Counted from the first letter of the stretch, positions 43,708 through 53,237 are shown. The stretch: 64,000 bases of DNA from JBDGPU01 sp042219525 (GCA_042219525.1 JBDGPU010000017.1:12749-76748), one strand, 5' to 3'. Numbers and translations are program-made. The notes: generated by a model from the letters alone, not told the origin.

Positions 43708-45071
43708 CTGAAAAACCTAACATTGTGATGGTTTCTTGGGACAGTGTCCGTGCAGACCATATGCCCTTCTTGGGATATGAGCGCAATACATGTCCCAATA
43801 TAAATGAAATGGCGGAAGAAAGCCTAGTATTTGAGAATACGCAAGTGTCAGCTGTCGGCACCGCTGCGTCCTTTACGGGCGCGTTCACTGGTGATCACGC
43901 GACTGCGACCATGCTCAACCCCAGTCCGTCTTATTGGGCCAACTCACTTGAAGGAAATAAGCTACTCCCGGAGGTCTTGCAAGACGCTGGATACTTCACT
44001 GGAGGTTTCCACTTCAACGCGCTTATGTCCTCGAATTTTGGGTGGAACCGTGGTTGGGATGTCTATGAGGACCACTTATGGGATGAAAAAGGGGGGAATA
44101 GTCCGACTAACGACAACGAAACCGACCTTCGTTCAAAACTTTACGACACCCTTCAGGAACACGACTTGGCGAACTTCGCGATGCACGCGAAGAAGGCGGT
44201 TACGGGAGAAAAGCCGGTCAAGTGGGAAAATATGTGGGAGGAGATCGAAGCATTCGTTGAGGATGCCCCAGAACCCTGGTTTCTATGGGTGCTCCTCATT
44301 GACACCCACCATCCATACTACGCACCCAAAGAATACCATGAGTGGGAACAGCCTGGAATTCGGAGGACGTATGGACTGAACTATGTGATGCGCCGACACC
44401 GGAATCTAGTCGGTGAACGAAGGCAATCAGTCGTCAATGCATACGACAACACAATGCGGTATGCAGATGAGTTTGTTCGGCGACTTGAAGAAAAACTTGA
44501 CACAGAGGGTTTCGGCGATGAGCCTTTCATATTTCACTCCGACCACGGCGACGAACTGGGAGAACACGCCAGCTATGGTCACCGTCCATTGATGTACGAT
44601 ACGGTAACGCGAGTTCCTTTAGTTATGAAGAATGTTGGAGAAACCGGCATTCGTGAAGGACCTCACTCTTTGCTGGATCTTGGAAATGGAATCCTAGAGA
44701 TCGCGGGAATTGATGAGCGTCTGGGACAAGGTAAATCAATCCTATCAAACAACCGTGAGACCGTCACAGTTCAGAACTTGCTTGGCGATCAGTATGGCAA
44801 AACACTTGCTGTGGTTGGTCCTGAGTGGAAAGTGTTGTTCCACCCTGAGGGAGATTGGGGCCACGGACGAAAGTTCACAGGGGGTTCGTGGGAAGCGTAT
44901 AAGCATACCGAAGATCCCATGGAAAAAAACAATCGGTGGGGTGACCATCCGGATCAGTTGGAAGTGAAACTCCGTGAACAGCTACGAAAGGATTCTGCTG
45001 AGATTGAAAGCGAACAAGAGATGGAACAAGAAACGAAAAACCGTCTCAGAGAGTTGGGGTATATTGAATGA
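43704..45071 (+). CDS. Sulfatase-like / phosphoglycerol-transferase-like enzyme (alkaline phosphatase superfamily)
   Basis: A 455-aa protein starting MTEKPNIVMVSWDSVRADH, with metal ligand D13. The nucleophile region reads SAVGTAASFTGAFTG, so the position of the sulfatase formylglycine Cys is T53. The second metal site is FHSDHGDELGEHASYGH. A Thr nucleophile is typical of LtaS/phosphoethanolamine-transferase-like members, so the enzyme may transfer or remove a phospho or sulfo group on a glycan rather than act as a classical sulfatase. There is no TM anchor or signal peptide, so it may be cytoplasmic. It is joined by 4-nt overlaps to genes on both sides. Confidence 0.85.
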   Translation: MTEKPNIVMVSWDSVRADHMPFLGYERNTCPNINEMAEESLVFENTQVSAVGTAASFTGAFTGDHATATMLNPSPSYWANSLEGNKLLPEVLQDAGYFTGGFHFNALMSSNFGWNRGWDVYEDHLWDEKGGNSPTNDNETDLRSKLYDTLQEHDLANFAMHAKKAVTGEKPVKWENMWEEIEAFVEDAPEPWFLWVLLIDTHHPYYAPKEYHEWEQPGIRRTYGLNYVMRRHRNLVGERRQSVVNAYDNTMRYADEFVRRLEEKLDTEGFGDEPFIFHSDHGDELGEHASYGHRPLMYDTVTRVPLVMKNVGETGIREGPHSLLDLGNGILEIAGIDERLGQGKSILSNNRETVTVQNLLGDQYGKTLAVVGPEWKVLFHPEGDWGHGRKFTGGSWEAYKHTEDPMEKNNRWGDHPDQLEVKLREQLRKDSAEIESEQEMEQETKNRLRELGYIE

Positions 45072-45559
45072 AGAAACTGAATCTCGGTTCAGGAAACGAT
45101 TATCGTGAGGGGAGGACTAATGTGGATATCAATCCTGCTTTTGATCCTGACAAAGTCATCAATCTTGAAGATCCCAAATGGGACCTCGCATCAAATGAAT
45201 ATGATCTCGTACTCGCAGACAATGTTTTCGAACATATCGAGCCACCAGATCGCCCCACGTTTCTCCGAGAGTGTCACCGGGTTCTAGATCCTGACGGCAA
45301 GTTAGTGATGCGCTGGCCAACGCCTGGGTTTGGCGGAGGATGGGATGTGACACACTATAGTATTCCTAGCTGGGACTGGCCGGATCACCCCAATCACAAC
45401 GAAGCATGGGAGACTACTAACAAGGAATTCAATTTCAATATGATTGGAACACTCCTTCCCTCACCAATCGCCGTACAGTTGATGTGGCATGGTATCCGTA
45501 CCATCCTCGATGTTGAGCTGACGGTCGCACCAAAAGGAGAATATGGGGAAACATGGTAG
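45068..45559 (+). CDS. Class I SAM-dependent methyltransferase
   Basis: A 163-aa small methyltransferase with motif I at the extreme N-terminus (KLNLGSGNDYREGRTNVDIN), motif II acidic DINPAFDPD, and motif IV EYDLVLADNVFEHIEPPDR. Such minimal enzymes in glycan loci O-methylate sugars. ATG overlaps the sulfatase-like stop by 4 nt and its stop overlaps the next gene by 7 nt. Confidence 0.85.
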   Translation: MKKLNLGSGNDYREGRTNVDINPAFDPDKVINLEDPKWDLASNEYDLVLADNVFEHIEPPDRPTFLRECHRVLDPDGKLVMRWPTPGFGGGWDVTHYSIPSWDWPDHPNHNEAWETTNKEFNFNMIGTLLPSPIAVQLMWHGIRTILDVELTVAPKGEYGETW

Positions 45560-46524
45560 GAAAACCTCCGGTGATGCTCTATCTTAAACCGCATCACTCG
45601 CATAAAGCAATGGGCGAGGCTGTTGGCGCTGAGTTTGTCGAACTCGACCGTGGGGGAGTACTGAGCCGGATCAGGACTGCAAAAAATCTTGATCTTGGCG
45701 ATCGAACAGTCATAACAGAGGGAGGAAAACCACTTTTCCAAGCAGCATGGATGAAAAAGTTTGGGAACTGTGGGCGAGTGATTCATCTCGCTGCCGACGA
45801 AACCCTCATGAATATCGTTCGTAAACTTCCACATTACCGTCAGCGTGACCGTCTGGCTCACTGGTGGTGCCATCGGCATGTAGACGGCGTTCTGGCAATT
45901 TCACCCCAACTCACTGCGGAAGCCCGAGCAATAGGGATTGATAATGTCCGAACGATCCATCCGTTTCCGACGCCCAAAAAATGGGAACAACTAGGTAATA
46001 TCGAACCTGATTACAATAGCAACCAAGTTCTTGTTGTCGGATCAAATGTCGCCAAGAACGGATTAAACATCCTTCAAGACATTGCTGATGAAATAAACTT
46101 GGATATAGAAATAGATGTCGCAGGACCTCAGACAAAAGAACTTTCCTCAAAAAATGTCACAGGTCATGGGTTTGTTCCGGAGTCGGAGTTCTATAACCTA
46201 TTTCGGAAGAGCGCTGCATTTCTACTCCCTGCTAGATCACAGGCTTTCGCATTGTCGCCCATAGAAGCTATGCGTGCAGGAATACCACCAGTAGTAACTG
46301 TCGAAACGGGTTGTCAAGCATATATTGGAAAAGCAGCACCAGAGTTAGTAAATGGACGTCGTCCCGACTTAATGGCCGAAAGTCTTGAATGGGCACTTGA
46401 GAACCCAGATGTCGCGGACAGGGTTAATAAGATAGCTGACTATTTTAATCCCACCCAGGGGATCAAACTGTTCCGAACCGCCTACAAGCAAGTACTTAAG
46501 CAAGCAGAAGCGAATTCAAGTTAG
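45553..46524 (+). CDS. Glycosyltransferase (GT-B fold), paralogue of 42739-43707
   Basis: A 323-aa protein with VLVVGSNVAKNGLNILQDIA, TGHGFVPESEFYNLFRKSA, and LPARSQAFALSPIEAMRAGIPPVV (E-x7-E region). It shares order and spacing of motifs with the protein at 42739 along its whole length and is clearly a diverged duplicate. It is followed, 1 bp later, by a second alkaline-phosphatase-superfamily gene, repeating the order seen upstream. Confidence 0.85.
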   Translation: MVGKPPVMLYLKPHHSHKAMGEAVGAEFVELDRGGVLSRIRTAKNLDLGDRTVITEGGKPLFQAAWMKKFGNCGRVIHLAADETLMNIVRKLPHYRQRDRLAHWWCHRHVDGVLAISPQLTAEARAIGIDNVRTIHPFPTPKKWEQLGNIEPDYNSNQVLVVGSNVAKNGLNILQDIADEINLDIEIDVAGPQTKELSSKNVTGHGFVPESEFYNLFRKSAAFLLPARSQAFALSPIEAMRAGIPPVVTVETGCQAYIGKAAPELVNGRRPDLMAESLEWALENPDVADRVNKIADYFNPTQGIKLFRTAYKQVLKQAEANSS

Positions 46525-46525
46525 A

Positions 46526-47506
46526 ATGACGGTTGGAGACTGGCTTGAGGAAGTAAGGCAAGATTACTCAAAATACGGAATAAAGGGACTCAAGTTCAAC
46601 GCTGAAGACTTATTTCACGGACTGTTGAGCCGAGGCGGTTTTTGGGTTAACTATGGTGAAGATCACTATAACCAGAATTGGGACCTACTTATCATACTTG
46701 ATGCTTGTCGTTGGGATCTCTTTGAGGAAGTAGTAAGTGAGTATGATTTTATTGAGACATCTTCAACGTTTATGTCTAATTCCTCCCACTCACGGGAGTG
46801 GCTCCACAAACATTTCATGGATGAGCCAAGTGGACTTGAGATGATCAAGGTGTGGAATCGCATCCTTCGCGATCCGGATGATATGGGCATTTTTGAGGAT
46901 TATTATACCATGTCAAATAGATCGGAACTGGGGAAAACCGCATACGTAACCTGGAACGTCTTCGGACAGATGCTAGACGGAGACGCGTTCAAGGAGTTCG
47001 TACCGGTCGGAAGAGCGGCCTGGGGTGATGACCAGCAAATACTGGAACCCCGGATAATAACCGATGAGACGATTAGGGTTATGCGAGAGAGCGACCCAGA
47101 ATACACTATTGCTCACTACATGCAACCACATACACCATTCCGCGATAGCGATGGCCTGCAAAACGAGGGAAGTGTATGGGAGCGGATCCAGCGCGGTGAG
47201 AAGGACTACGATGAAGCTTGGGGGGAGTATAAACAGAATCTAAGATGGGTGCTTGATGACGTCGAACTTCTGTTAGAAAATGTCGAAGCGGAAAACGTTG
47301 CTATTACAGCCGATCATGGAAATGCAATCGGTGAGTGGGGATGTTACGGTCATCGACCTTATGTACCGAATCCTGCTGTTAAGCGGGTCCCTTGGGCTAC
47401 TGCAACAGCGACCGATGAAGAAACGCACATACCAGAATTTGATGAACGTAGCGAGGCTACCGAATCTGAGGTTGAAGAGCGTCTTGAGGCACTTGGTTAC
47501 GCTTAA
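46526..47506 (+). CDS. Alkaline phosphatase superfamily protein (sulfatase-like), second copy
   Basis: A 326-aa shorter relative. D59 in LLIILDACRWDLFEEV is the first metal ligand, a Ser/Thr-rich SSTFMSNSSHSREWL is the nucleophile region without Cys, and AITADHGNAIGEWGCYGHRPY is the second metal site. The LDACRWD form is common in haloarchaeal glycosylation islands. The N-terminal 50 residues (KYGIKGLKFNAEDLFHGLL) look like a membrane-associated amphipathic segment. It closes the six-gene operon; a 75-bp AT-rich gap follows. Confidence 0.8.
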   Translation: MTVGDWLEEVRQDYSKYGIKGLKFNAEDLFHGLLSRGGFWVNYGEDHYNQNWDLLIILDACRWDLFEEVVSEYDFIETSSTFMSNSSHSREWLHKHFMDEPSGLEMIKVWNRILRDPDDMGIFEDYYTMSNRSELGKTAYVTWNVFGQMLDGDAFKEFVPVGRAAWGDDQQILEPRIITDETIRVMRESDPEYTIAHYMQPHTPFRDSDGLQNEGSVWERIQRGEKDYDEAWGEYKQNLRWVLDDVELLLENVEAENVAITADHGNAIGEWGCYGHRPYVPNPAVKRVPWATATATDEETHIPEFDERSEATESEVEERLEALGYA

Positions 47507-47581
47507 TTCATGAATTTGCACATTACCAGAAACCCACCAAAAATTTTTGAAATAATTTGCAGTTTGTAGAACGATAGTGTA

Positions 47582-49048
47582 ATGGGTGAAATAAATCCGA
47601 AAGAGGTGAAAATTGGCGCCGAAGCTTTGTCCGGAGGCGTCGCCCGTATTGCTCTTCTTGGGATCGGTTTTGTCGGAAGCGTTGTATTTGCGAGGGTTCT
47701 CGGTGCTACTGGATTTGGAGCATTCTATCTACTTGTCACTCTTGAAAATGTGATTGACCGACCAGTGATTGGTCTTTCTGAATCTGTACAGAAGAGGCTT
47801 TCAGAGGCGGAGACTGACCCAGAAGAATATTTCGGTGCCTTTCTCCTCGGATTTGCGACTTTCCTTACATTTATAATAATTCTAACGATAGTGTACAAAG
47901 ACCCACTTAATGATTATATTCAGCGAAGCGACGCCTACTTGCTGTTTGCTGTGTTACTTTTGACACTCTCGGCACAGGAGTCGTTTAGCAAAATACTCGC
48001 CGCAACGGGACGACTTGGGCTAGTTAATTGGATAGACACTCTTCGTTCATTTATAACAATTCCACTACAGGTTCTATTAATTCTATCCGGATATGGCGTC
48101 GTAGGAATGACCGTCGGACTCGGAGTTGCTTCTCTCATTACACCAGTACTAGTGATTTATTTGCTCGGCATTCGACCGGCCTTTCCTAATTTGAAAGTAT
48201 TTGGTTCACTTCTTGAATACGGAAAATACAGTATACCAAACAGTATTACTTCGTTTGGATATGACCGAATCGCATTACTGGTTCTGGGATACTATCTATC
48301 GCCAAATATTGTGGGATATTTTGAGGCAGCATTAAAACTGACCGTTCCGGCCCTTGCGATCGGCGCGGTTGCGTCAGGGGCACTTATGCCAAAAATAAGT
48401 AATCTCTCATCTAGGGGAGAAAATTTCACTCAAGAACTTCGGAACGTTATGAGTTATTCCAGCGTGTTCGCTATACCCATATTCTTTGGAGCAGTTGCGC
48501 TATCTCACAAACTCATGATTACAGTGTATGGAAGCGGGTTTGGACCAGGTTCGAAGTTTCTTACTGGCATTGCCCTCTATCGAGTAATCACAACAAGAAC
48601 AAAGCCGTTAGTAAGTACACTGCGCGGTCTTGATTTACCAAATCTGGACTTGATTGGTACAATTATCTCTTCCACCATTCTTTTAGCGGTCGGAGTCCCA
48701 GGGTTGCTCCGTTTCGGAGCCATGGGAATGCTTCTGGGGATTCTAGCTGCGGCTTTAAGCCGATATATCCTGAATACTGTATTCGTCAAAAACCAAGTCG
48801 GGGAAGTTCCACATTACCCAAAACCATTTTTGGCTCAAATTGTCGGTGGTGTCGTGATGCTTATATTTCTCGAAATAGCTAAAAAAATGGTTATTGTCTC
48901 CCCCTGGTACCGTGTATTCCTTTTAGTCGGCTTGGGTGCATTGATTTACTTCGTGGTGGTTGTTTCGATCTCCTCCGATGTACGTAGTACTGTGATAGCT
49001 GTTGGGACTGATTTCGCCAAGCAAAAACTTGATCGTCCACTCAAGTGA
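47582..49048 (+). CDS. Flippase of the MATE/Wzx (polysaccharide transport) superfamily
   Basis: A 488-aa polytopic protein with about 12-14 TM segments and only short loops. The start GAEALSGGVARIALLGIGFVGSVVFARVLGATGFGAFYLL is the typical first two helices of RfbX/AglR-like flippases. It is expected to move lipid-linked glycan from the cytoplasmic to the outer leaflet before AglB transfer. It is AT-rich like the preceding operon. It converges with the acyltransferase gene with only 2 bp between stops. Confidence 0.9.
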   Translation: MGEINPKEVKIGAEALSGGVARIALLGIGFVGSVVFARVLGATGFGAFYLLVTLENVIDRPVIGLSESVQKRLSEAETDPEEYFGAFLLGFATFLTFIIILTIVYKDPLNDYIQRSDAYLLFAVLLLTLSAQESFSKILAATGRLGLVNWIDTLRSFITIPLQVLLILSGYGVVGMTVGLGVASLITPVLVIYLLGIRPAFPNLKVFGSLLEYGKYSIPNSITSFGYDRIALLVLGYYLSPNIVGYFEAALKLTVPALAIGAVASGALMPKISNLSSRGENFTQELRNVMSYSSVFAIPIFFGAVALSHKLMITVYGSGFGPGSKFLTGIALYRVITTRTKPLVSTLRGLDLPNLDLIGTIISSTILLAVGVPGLLRFGAMGMLLGILAAALSRYILNTVFVKNQVGEVPHYPKPFLAQIVGGVVMLIFLEIAKKMVIVSPWYRVFLLVGLGALIYFVVVVSISSDVRSTVIAVGTDFAKQKLDRPLK

Positions 49049-49050
49049 TT

Positions 49051-49809
49051 TTATTCAACTATCAATGAGTGTATTTCCTCTACTGACAGACCACTAATTT
49101 CTGTCGTGAAGAAGTTGTCATTCCGGCGAATGCGGTCTTTATCCCACTCCCACCATGCCAGTTCTTGTAACGTATCTCGAACCTCTTCACAGAATCGCCA
49201 CCCAATATGCTCTGCAGGATTCCCGCCAACTATTTCATAAGGACGTACATCTCGCGAGACGAGTGCGTTAGCTCCGATTACGGCACCGTCTCCGATTGAA
49301 ACTCCTGAAACTACGGTCGAATTGAGACCAAGCCAGACATCATTGCCGATCTTTACCTGTCCGCTGTCTGCTGTTTCTAATTCAGAGAATTCGTGCTGAG
49401 AATAGAACTTTCCTTGAAGTGAAGCCCTCGAGACGTCATGATCACGTTGCTGGATAGTAGCTCCCGAAGCGAATGCGCAGTAGTTTCCGATTGCCACATC
49501 CCCCACGATCCGATTACCATGAACTAAATTTGTTTCCCGACCCACCTTAACATTTCCTCGAAGAATACATTCTTTGCCAACAGATACCCCATCTGACAGA
49601 TGGATGCTACCCCCTCCTAACACTGTTCCAGTAGATATTTTTATATTGTTTCCAAAAGAAAGCGAAGGTTGTTTTGAACATGCATCTACCCTTAGATCGC
49701 ATTTAACTCCTCTTTTTCGGAGTATCAATTGGGAAATAGTCCAGATAGCGAGAGGTTTGGCAGGTCCCAGAATCTGGCCGACTGTGTCCCTAACACTCAT
49801 ATCAATCAT
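49051..49809 (-). CDS. Left-handed beta-helix (hexapeptide) acyltransferase
   Basis: A 252-aa protein of repeated hexapeptides: ISTGTVLGGGSIHLSDGVSVG through KIGNDVWLGLNSTVVSGVSIGDGAVIGANALV, ending in the typical VGGNPAEHIGWRF. These are O- or N-acetyltransferases for sugars. The catalytic His is probably H124 in QQRDHDVSRA. There is a choice of ATG at 49809 or 49800. It belongs to the AT-rich island but is on the opposite strand. The 156-bp gap upstream holds its promoter and no gene. Confidence 0.88.
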   Translation of the reverse strand: MIDMSVRDTVGQILGPAKPLAIWTISQLILRKRGVKCDLRVDACSKQPSLSFGNNIKISTGTVLGGGSIHLSDGVSVGKECILRGNVKVGRETNLVHGNRIVGDVAIGNYCAFASGATIQQRDHDVSRASLQGKFYSQHEFSELETADSGQVKIGNDVWLGLNSTVVSGVSIGDGAVIGANALVSRDVRPYEIVGGNPAEHIGWRFCEEVRDTLQELAWWEWDKDRIRRNDNFFTTEISGLSVEEIHSLIVE

Positions 49810-49965
49810 TTATTCAGGTTGTTGCTTTTGAACCCAGTTCAACCAAAATTGAAATTACAGCCTTGGTGCAGTGGTGTTTAGTAGCTTGTGTCGCCATATC
49901 AACCTCAAGTTGAATATGGTTAATGAAAATGTTGAATCGAAGCGGCACATTATTCATTTTAATAC

Positions 49966-51108
49966 TCATTCGAACGCCTCTCGCAACTCCGAATCAACCT
50001 CCCACGTCCCGTCACCTTTCCCACGCAACAGCTCAACACTCGCCCGGAACAGCGATACCTGTGTATCGAACAACGAATACAGCGCCTGCACGGGCCCGAG
50101 CAGGTCCCGCTGACCCAGATACGCGAACCCTCCAACCGCAAGCGGCACCATGAGACCACCAACACCGAACATCGAAACCGCCGCACCAGTCCCGACCAGG
50201 AGCGTCACGACCAGCAGCCACGGCGAGACGATCATGAACCACCAGTTGAACGGCAGCACGACCTTCCCGTACTTCCCGTACCGTCCCAGCGCGTCCCGGT
50301 GTTGCACGAGCAACCGGATCAGCCCCATCCCGCGCCGATCCTTCTGCTTCCGGCGCTTCACGAACTCGGAGTGGCTCGCCTCCATGTACTGCACCGCGGG
50401 GTCGAAGATCACCCGACCACCCTGCCGACGGATCTTCAGCGCAAGCTCCGTGTCGTCAGCGAGCGAGTTCGGGTCGATGGGCAACAGCGCGTCGTTCTCG
50501 AACGCCGAAAACGGCCCGTGGAAGATCAGCGTCGAGTCGAGATGCGACTCCAATTGCTGGATGTGTGACTGCACACCTCGATAGCCTGACTCGACCTCGC
50601 TGCCCCCCAGAACCTCGACGTTGGTTCCCGTTACGGCCGCCACGTCGTCAGCCGCGAGGTTTGCGGCAGCCTCACGAAGCGCATCCGGCTTGAGTTTCGA
50701 GTCGCAGTCCGTCTTTACGACCATCTCCTTGCTCGCGGCCTCGTACGCGTCGTTGAGCGCGGGCGCCAGGCCCCGACGTTCGTCCTCTTCGAGCAAGACA
50801 AGCTCCGGAGCGTCGAGATCGGCGAAGTAGTCACGAATGACCTCCCGAGTATCATCAGTCGAGGAGTCGACGATCACCAGCTCCACCTTCTCCATCGGAT
50901 AGTCCAGCTCGAGAACGTCGTCGAGCTTGGTCTCGACGATCGAGGACTCGTTGTAGGTCGGCAGCACAATGCTGACCTCGGGCTCCCACGCCTCCTTATC
51001 GACGGGGGAACCCGACGGTCGTTCGACGAGGTACAACGCGATGTAAACCACGTACGGGAGCCCCGTGAGCGACAGCAGTCCGATCACGAGCGCCACGAGG
51101 GAGTTCAT
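49966..51108 (-). CDS. Family 2 glycosyltransferase with membrane anchors
   Basis: A 380-aa GT2. One N-terminal TM segment (about 4-26) is followed by VSIVLPTYNESSIVETKLDDV, DxD in VVKTDCDSKLKP, and DDTELALKIRRQGG. KRRKQKDRRGMGLIRLL corresponds to the Q/R-x-x-RW loop, and two or three TM segments follow (about 300-350). It returns to high GC and marks the island's right edge. The start is ATG 51108; it is divergent from the nucleotidyltransferase gene. It is a likely dolichol-phosphate sugar synthase or chain-extending enzyme. Confidence 0.88.
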   Translation of the reverse strand: MNSLVALVIGLLSLTGLPYVVYIALYLVERPSGSPVDKEAWEPEVSIVLPTYNESSIVETKLDDVLELDYPMEKVELVIVDSSTDDTREVIRDYFADLDAPELVLLEEDERRGLAPALNDAYEAASKEMVVKTDCDSKLKPDALREAAANLAADDVAAVTGTNVEVLGGSEVESGYRGVQSHIQQLESHLDSTLIFHGPFSAFENDALLPIDPNSLADDTELALKIRRQGGRVIFDPAVQYMEASHSEFVKRRKQKDRRGMGLIRLLVQHRDALGRYGKYGKVVLPFNWWFMIVSPWLLVVTLLVGTGAAVSMFGVGGLMVPLAVGGFAYLGQRDLLGPVQALYSLFDTQVSLFRASVELLRGKGDGTWEVDSELREAFE

Positions 51109-51181
51109 ACACCGCTGTAACCCCACCGTATTCAAAACTCCAGCGGTTAGCGGGGTCCCATATTCCGCGAAACGACAAAGC

Positions 51182-51187
51182 CTATAC
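51182..51187 (+). promoter_or_regulatory. TATA box of the sugar nucleotidyltransferase gene
   Basis: CTATAC ends 23 nt before ATG 51211, which fits a leaderless transcript. Confidence 0.5.
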
Positions 51188-51210
51188 GAGTCACCGGTCC
51201 GGTTCGAACT

Positions 51211-52170
51211 ATGGATGCCGTCGTACTCGCCGGGGGATACGCAACTCGTCTCTGGCCGATAACTCGCCACCGCCCGAAGATGTTCCTGCCGGTCGGTGAG
51301 CAGACGGTCATCGACGACGTGTTCGCCGACCTCGAGGCCGACTCGCGGATCGAGGACGTCTACGTCTCGACCAACGAGCGCTTCGTCGACGACTTTCGGG
51401 AATATCTCGCCGACGCCTCTTTCACAAAACCAGAACTCTCAGTCGAAGAAACCACGGACGAGGACGAGAAGTTCGGCGTCATCGGTGCGCTCGCACAGCT
51501 GGTCGAGCGCGAGAATGTCAAGGACGACCTCCTCGTCATCGCCGGCGACAACCTGATCAGTTTCGACGTCGCCGACTTCGTGGACTTCTTCGACGAGGAA
51601 GGACAACCGGCCCTCGCCGCCTACGACGTCGAATCCCGGGAATCTGCGAAGTCCTACGGACTCGTCGAGCTCGACGACGAGGAAGTCGTCGACTTTCAAG
51701 AGAAACCGGCTGACCCCCGAAGCACACTCGTTTCCATCGCCTGCTACGCGTTCCCGGCGGAGAACCTCACCAACCTCCGGGAGTACCTCGACGCCGGAAA
51801 GAATCCGGATGAACCAGGCTGGTTCATCCAGTGGCTCCAGAACCGCGAGACGGTACGTGCCTACACCTTCGACGGCGCCTGGTTCGACATCGGGACGGCG
51901 GAGAGCTACCTCGATGCGGTCTCCTGGCACCTCGACGGAGAGTCGATCGTCTCCCCAGACGCCGACGTCCGGAACTCGGAGATCGGCGAGAACGTCCACG
52001 TCATGGAAGGAGTAACCGTGGAAGATTCGACCCTCTCGAACACGGTCGTCTTCCCCGACAGCGAGATCGCGGGAGCCACGATCAGCAACTCGATCGTCGA
52101 CAGCGACGCCACGATCTCGAACGTCGACCTCGACGACAGCCTCGTCGGGCAACACACGTCCATACAGTAA
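51211..52170 (+). CDS. Sugar-1-phosphate nucleotidyltransferase (AglF-like)
   Basis: A 319-aa GT-A-like nucleotidyltransferase starting MDAVVLAGGYATRLWPITRHRPKMFLPV, a GG-x-x-TRL-x-P loop. LLVIAGDNLISFD is the metal-binding Asp, and VDFQEKPADP and FDGAWFDIGTAESYLDA follow. A short C-terminal left-handed beta-helix (about 240-319) is present. In Haloferax the homologue AglF makes UDP-glucose for N-glycan synthesis; the base and sugar used here are not certain. Confidence 0.88.
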   Translation: MDAVVLAGGYATRLWPITRHRPKMFLPVGEQTVIDDVFADLEADSRIEDVYVSTNERFVDDFREYLADASFTKPELSVEETTDEDEKFGVIGALAQLVERENVKDDLLVIAGDNLISFDVADFVDFFDEEGQPALAAYDVESRESAKSYGLVELDDEEVVDFQEKPADPRSTLVSIACYAFPAENLTNLREYLDAGKNPDEPGWFIQWLQNRETVRAYTFDGAWFDIGTAESYLDAVSWHLDGESIVSPDADVRNSEIGENVHVMEGVTVEDSTLSNTVVFPDSEIAGATISNSIVDSDATISNVDLDDSLVGQHTSIQ

Positions 52171-52227
52171 CCCCGCCACCGACCCCTCCTCGCAACTTAC
52201 ATATCCCCTTCCTGATTAGCCGCCCCC

Positions 52228-53145
52228 ATGCAAGGCAAACGCGTTCTCGTCACGGGCGGTGCCGGCTTCATCGGCTCCAACCTCGCCAACGCCCTCGCCG
52301 AGGACAACGACGTCCTCGTCGTCGACGACGAGTACCTCGGCACGGCCGAGAACCTCTCGGAAGCCGTCGAGTACCACGAGCAGAGCGTCCTCGTGGACGA
52401 CCTCCCGACCGACGTGGACGTCGTGTTCCACCTCGCGGCGCTCTCCTCGTACGCGATGCACGAGGAGAACCCGCAGCGCGGCGCCCGGGTCAACGTCGAG
52501 GGTTTCGTCAACACCGTCGAACAGGCCCGAAAGGACGGCTGTGACACCGTCGTCTACGCCTCCACCTCCTCGATCTACGGCGACCGCACGGAACCCTCGC
52601 CGGAGAGCATGGACGTCGAGGCTCAGACGGGCTACGAGGCCTCCAAGCTCGCTCGCGAGCGCTACGGCGAGTACTTCCATAACCACTACGACATGAGCCT
52701 CGCCGGCTTGCGCTTCTTCTCCGTCTACCAGGGCTACGGTGGCGCCGAGGGGCACAAGGGCGAGTACGCGAACGTCATCGCCCAGTTCGCCGACGACATC
52801 GCGCACGGCCGCTCGCCGGAACTCTACGGCGACGGCACCCAGACCCGCGACTTCACCCACGTCTCGGACGTCGTCCGCGGCCTCGAACTCGCGGCCGACC
52901 ACGAACTCAACGGCATCTACAACCTCGGCACGGGCGAGCCGTACGACTTCAACACGGTCGTCGAGCTGATCAACGACGAGCTCGGCACCGACGTCGAGCC
53001 GACGTACGTCGAGAACCCGATTCCGGAGGAGATCTACGTCCACGACACCTGCGCGGACGCTTCGAAACTGACCGAGGAGACGGGCTGGGAACCGCAGGTC
53101 GACTTCGAAGAGGGCATCGAGCGCGTTTGTGAAGTATATAAGTAG
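52228..53145 (+). CDS. NAD-dependent epimerase/dehydratase (UDP-glucose 4-epimerase-like)
   Basis: A 305-aa extended SDR. VLVTGGAGFIGSNLA (about 7-21) binds NAD, ASTSSIYGD gives the Ser/Thr, and Y136-x3-K140 (GYEASK) is the catalytic pair. The C-terminal GLRFFSVYQGYGGAEGH and RDFTHVSDVVRG regions suit nucleotide-sugar substrates. It lies 57 bp after the nucleotidyltransferase, so the pair probably makes and then modifies one activated sugar. A TATA-like TTACATA lies about 30 nt upstream, so it may also have its own promoter. Confidence 0.88.
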   Translation: MQGKRVLVTGGAGFIGSNLANALAEDNDVLVVDDEYLGTAENLSEAVEYHEQSVLVDDLPTDVDVVFHLAALSSYAMHEENPQRGARVNVEGFVNTVEQARKDGCDTVVYASTSSIYGDRTEPSPESMDVEAQTGYEASKLARERYGEYFHNHYDMSLAGLRFFSVYQGYGGAEGHKGEYANVIAQFADDIAHGRSPELYGDGTQTRDFTHVSDVVRGLELAADHELNGIYNLGTGEPYDFNTVVELINDELGTDVEPTYVENPIPEEIYVHDTCADASKLTEETGWEPQVDFEEGIERVCEVYK

Positions 53146-53237
53146 AAACGAACGACGGGAACTTCCGTATCTGGAGCTGTATTAGTCAGAATAGAATCGA
53201 AGGATGTTCTCTGTCCGCGAAAACCGGAGATAGCAGA

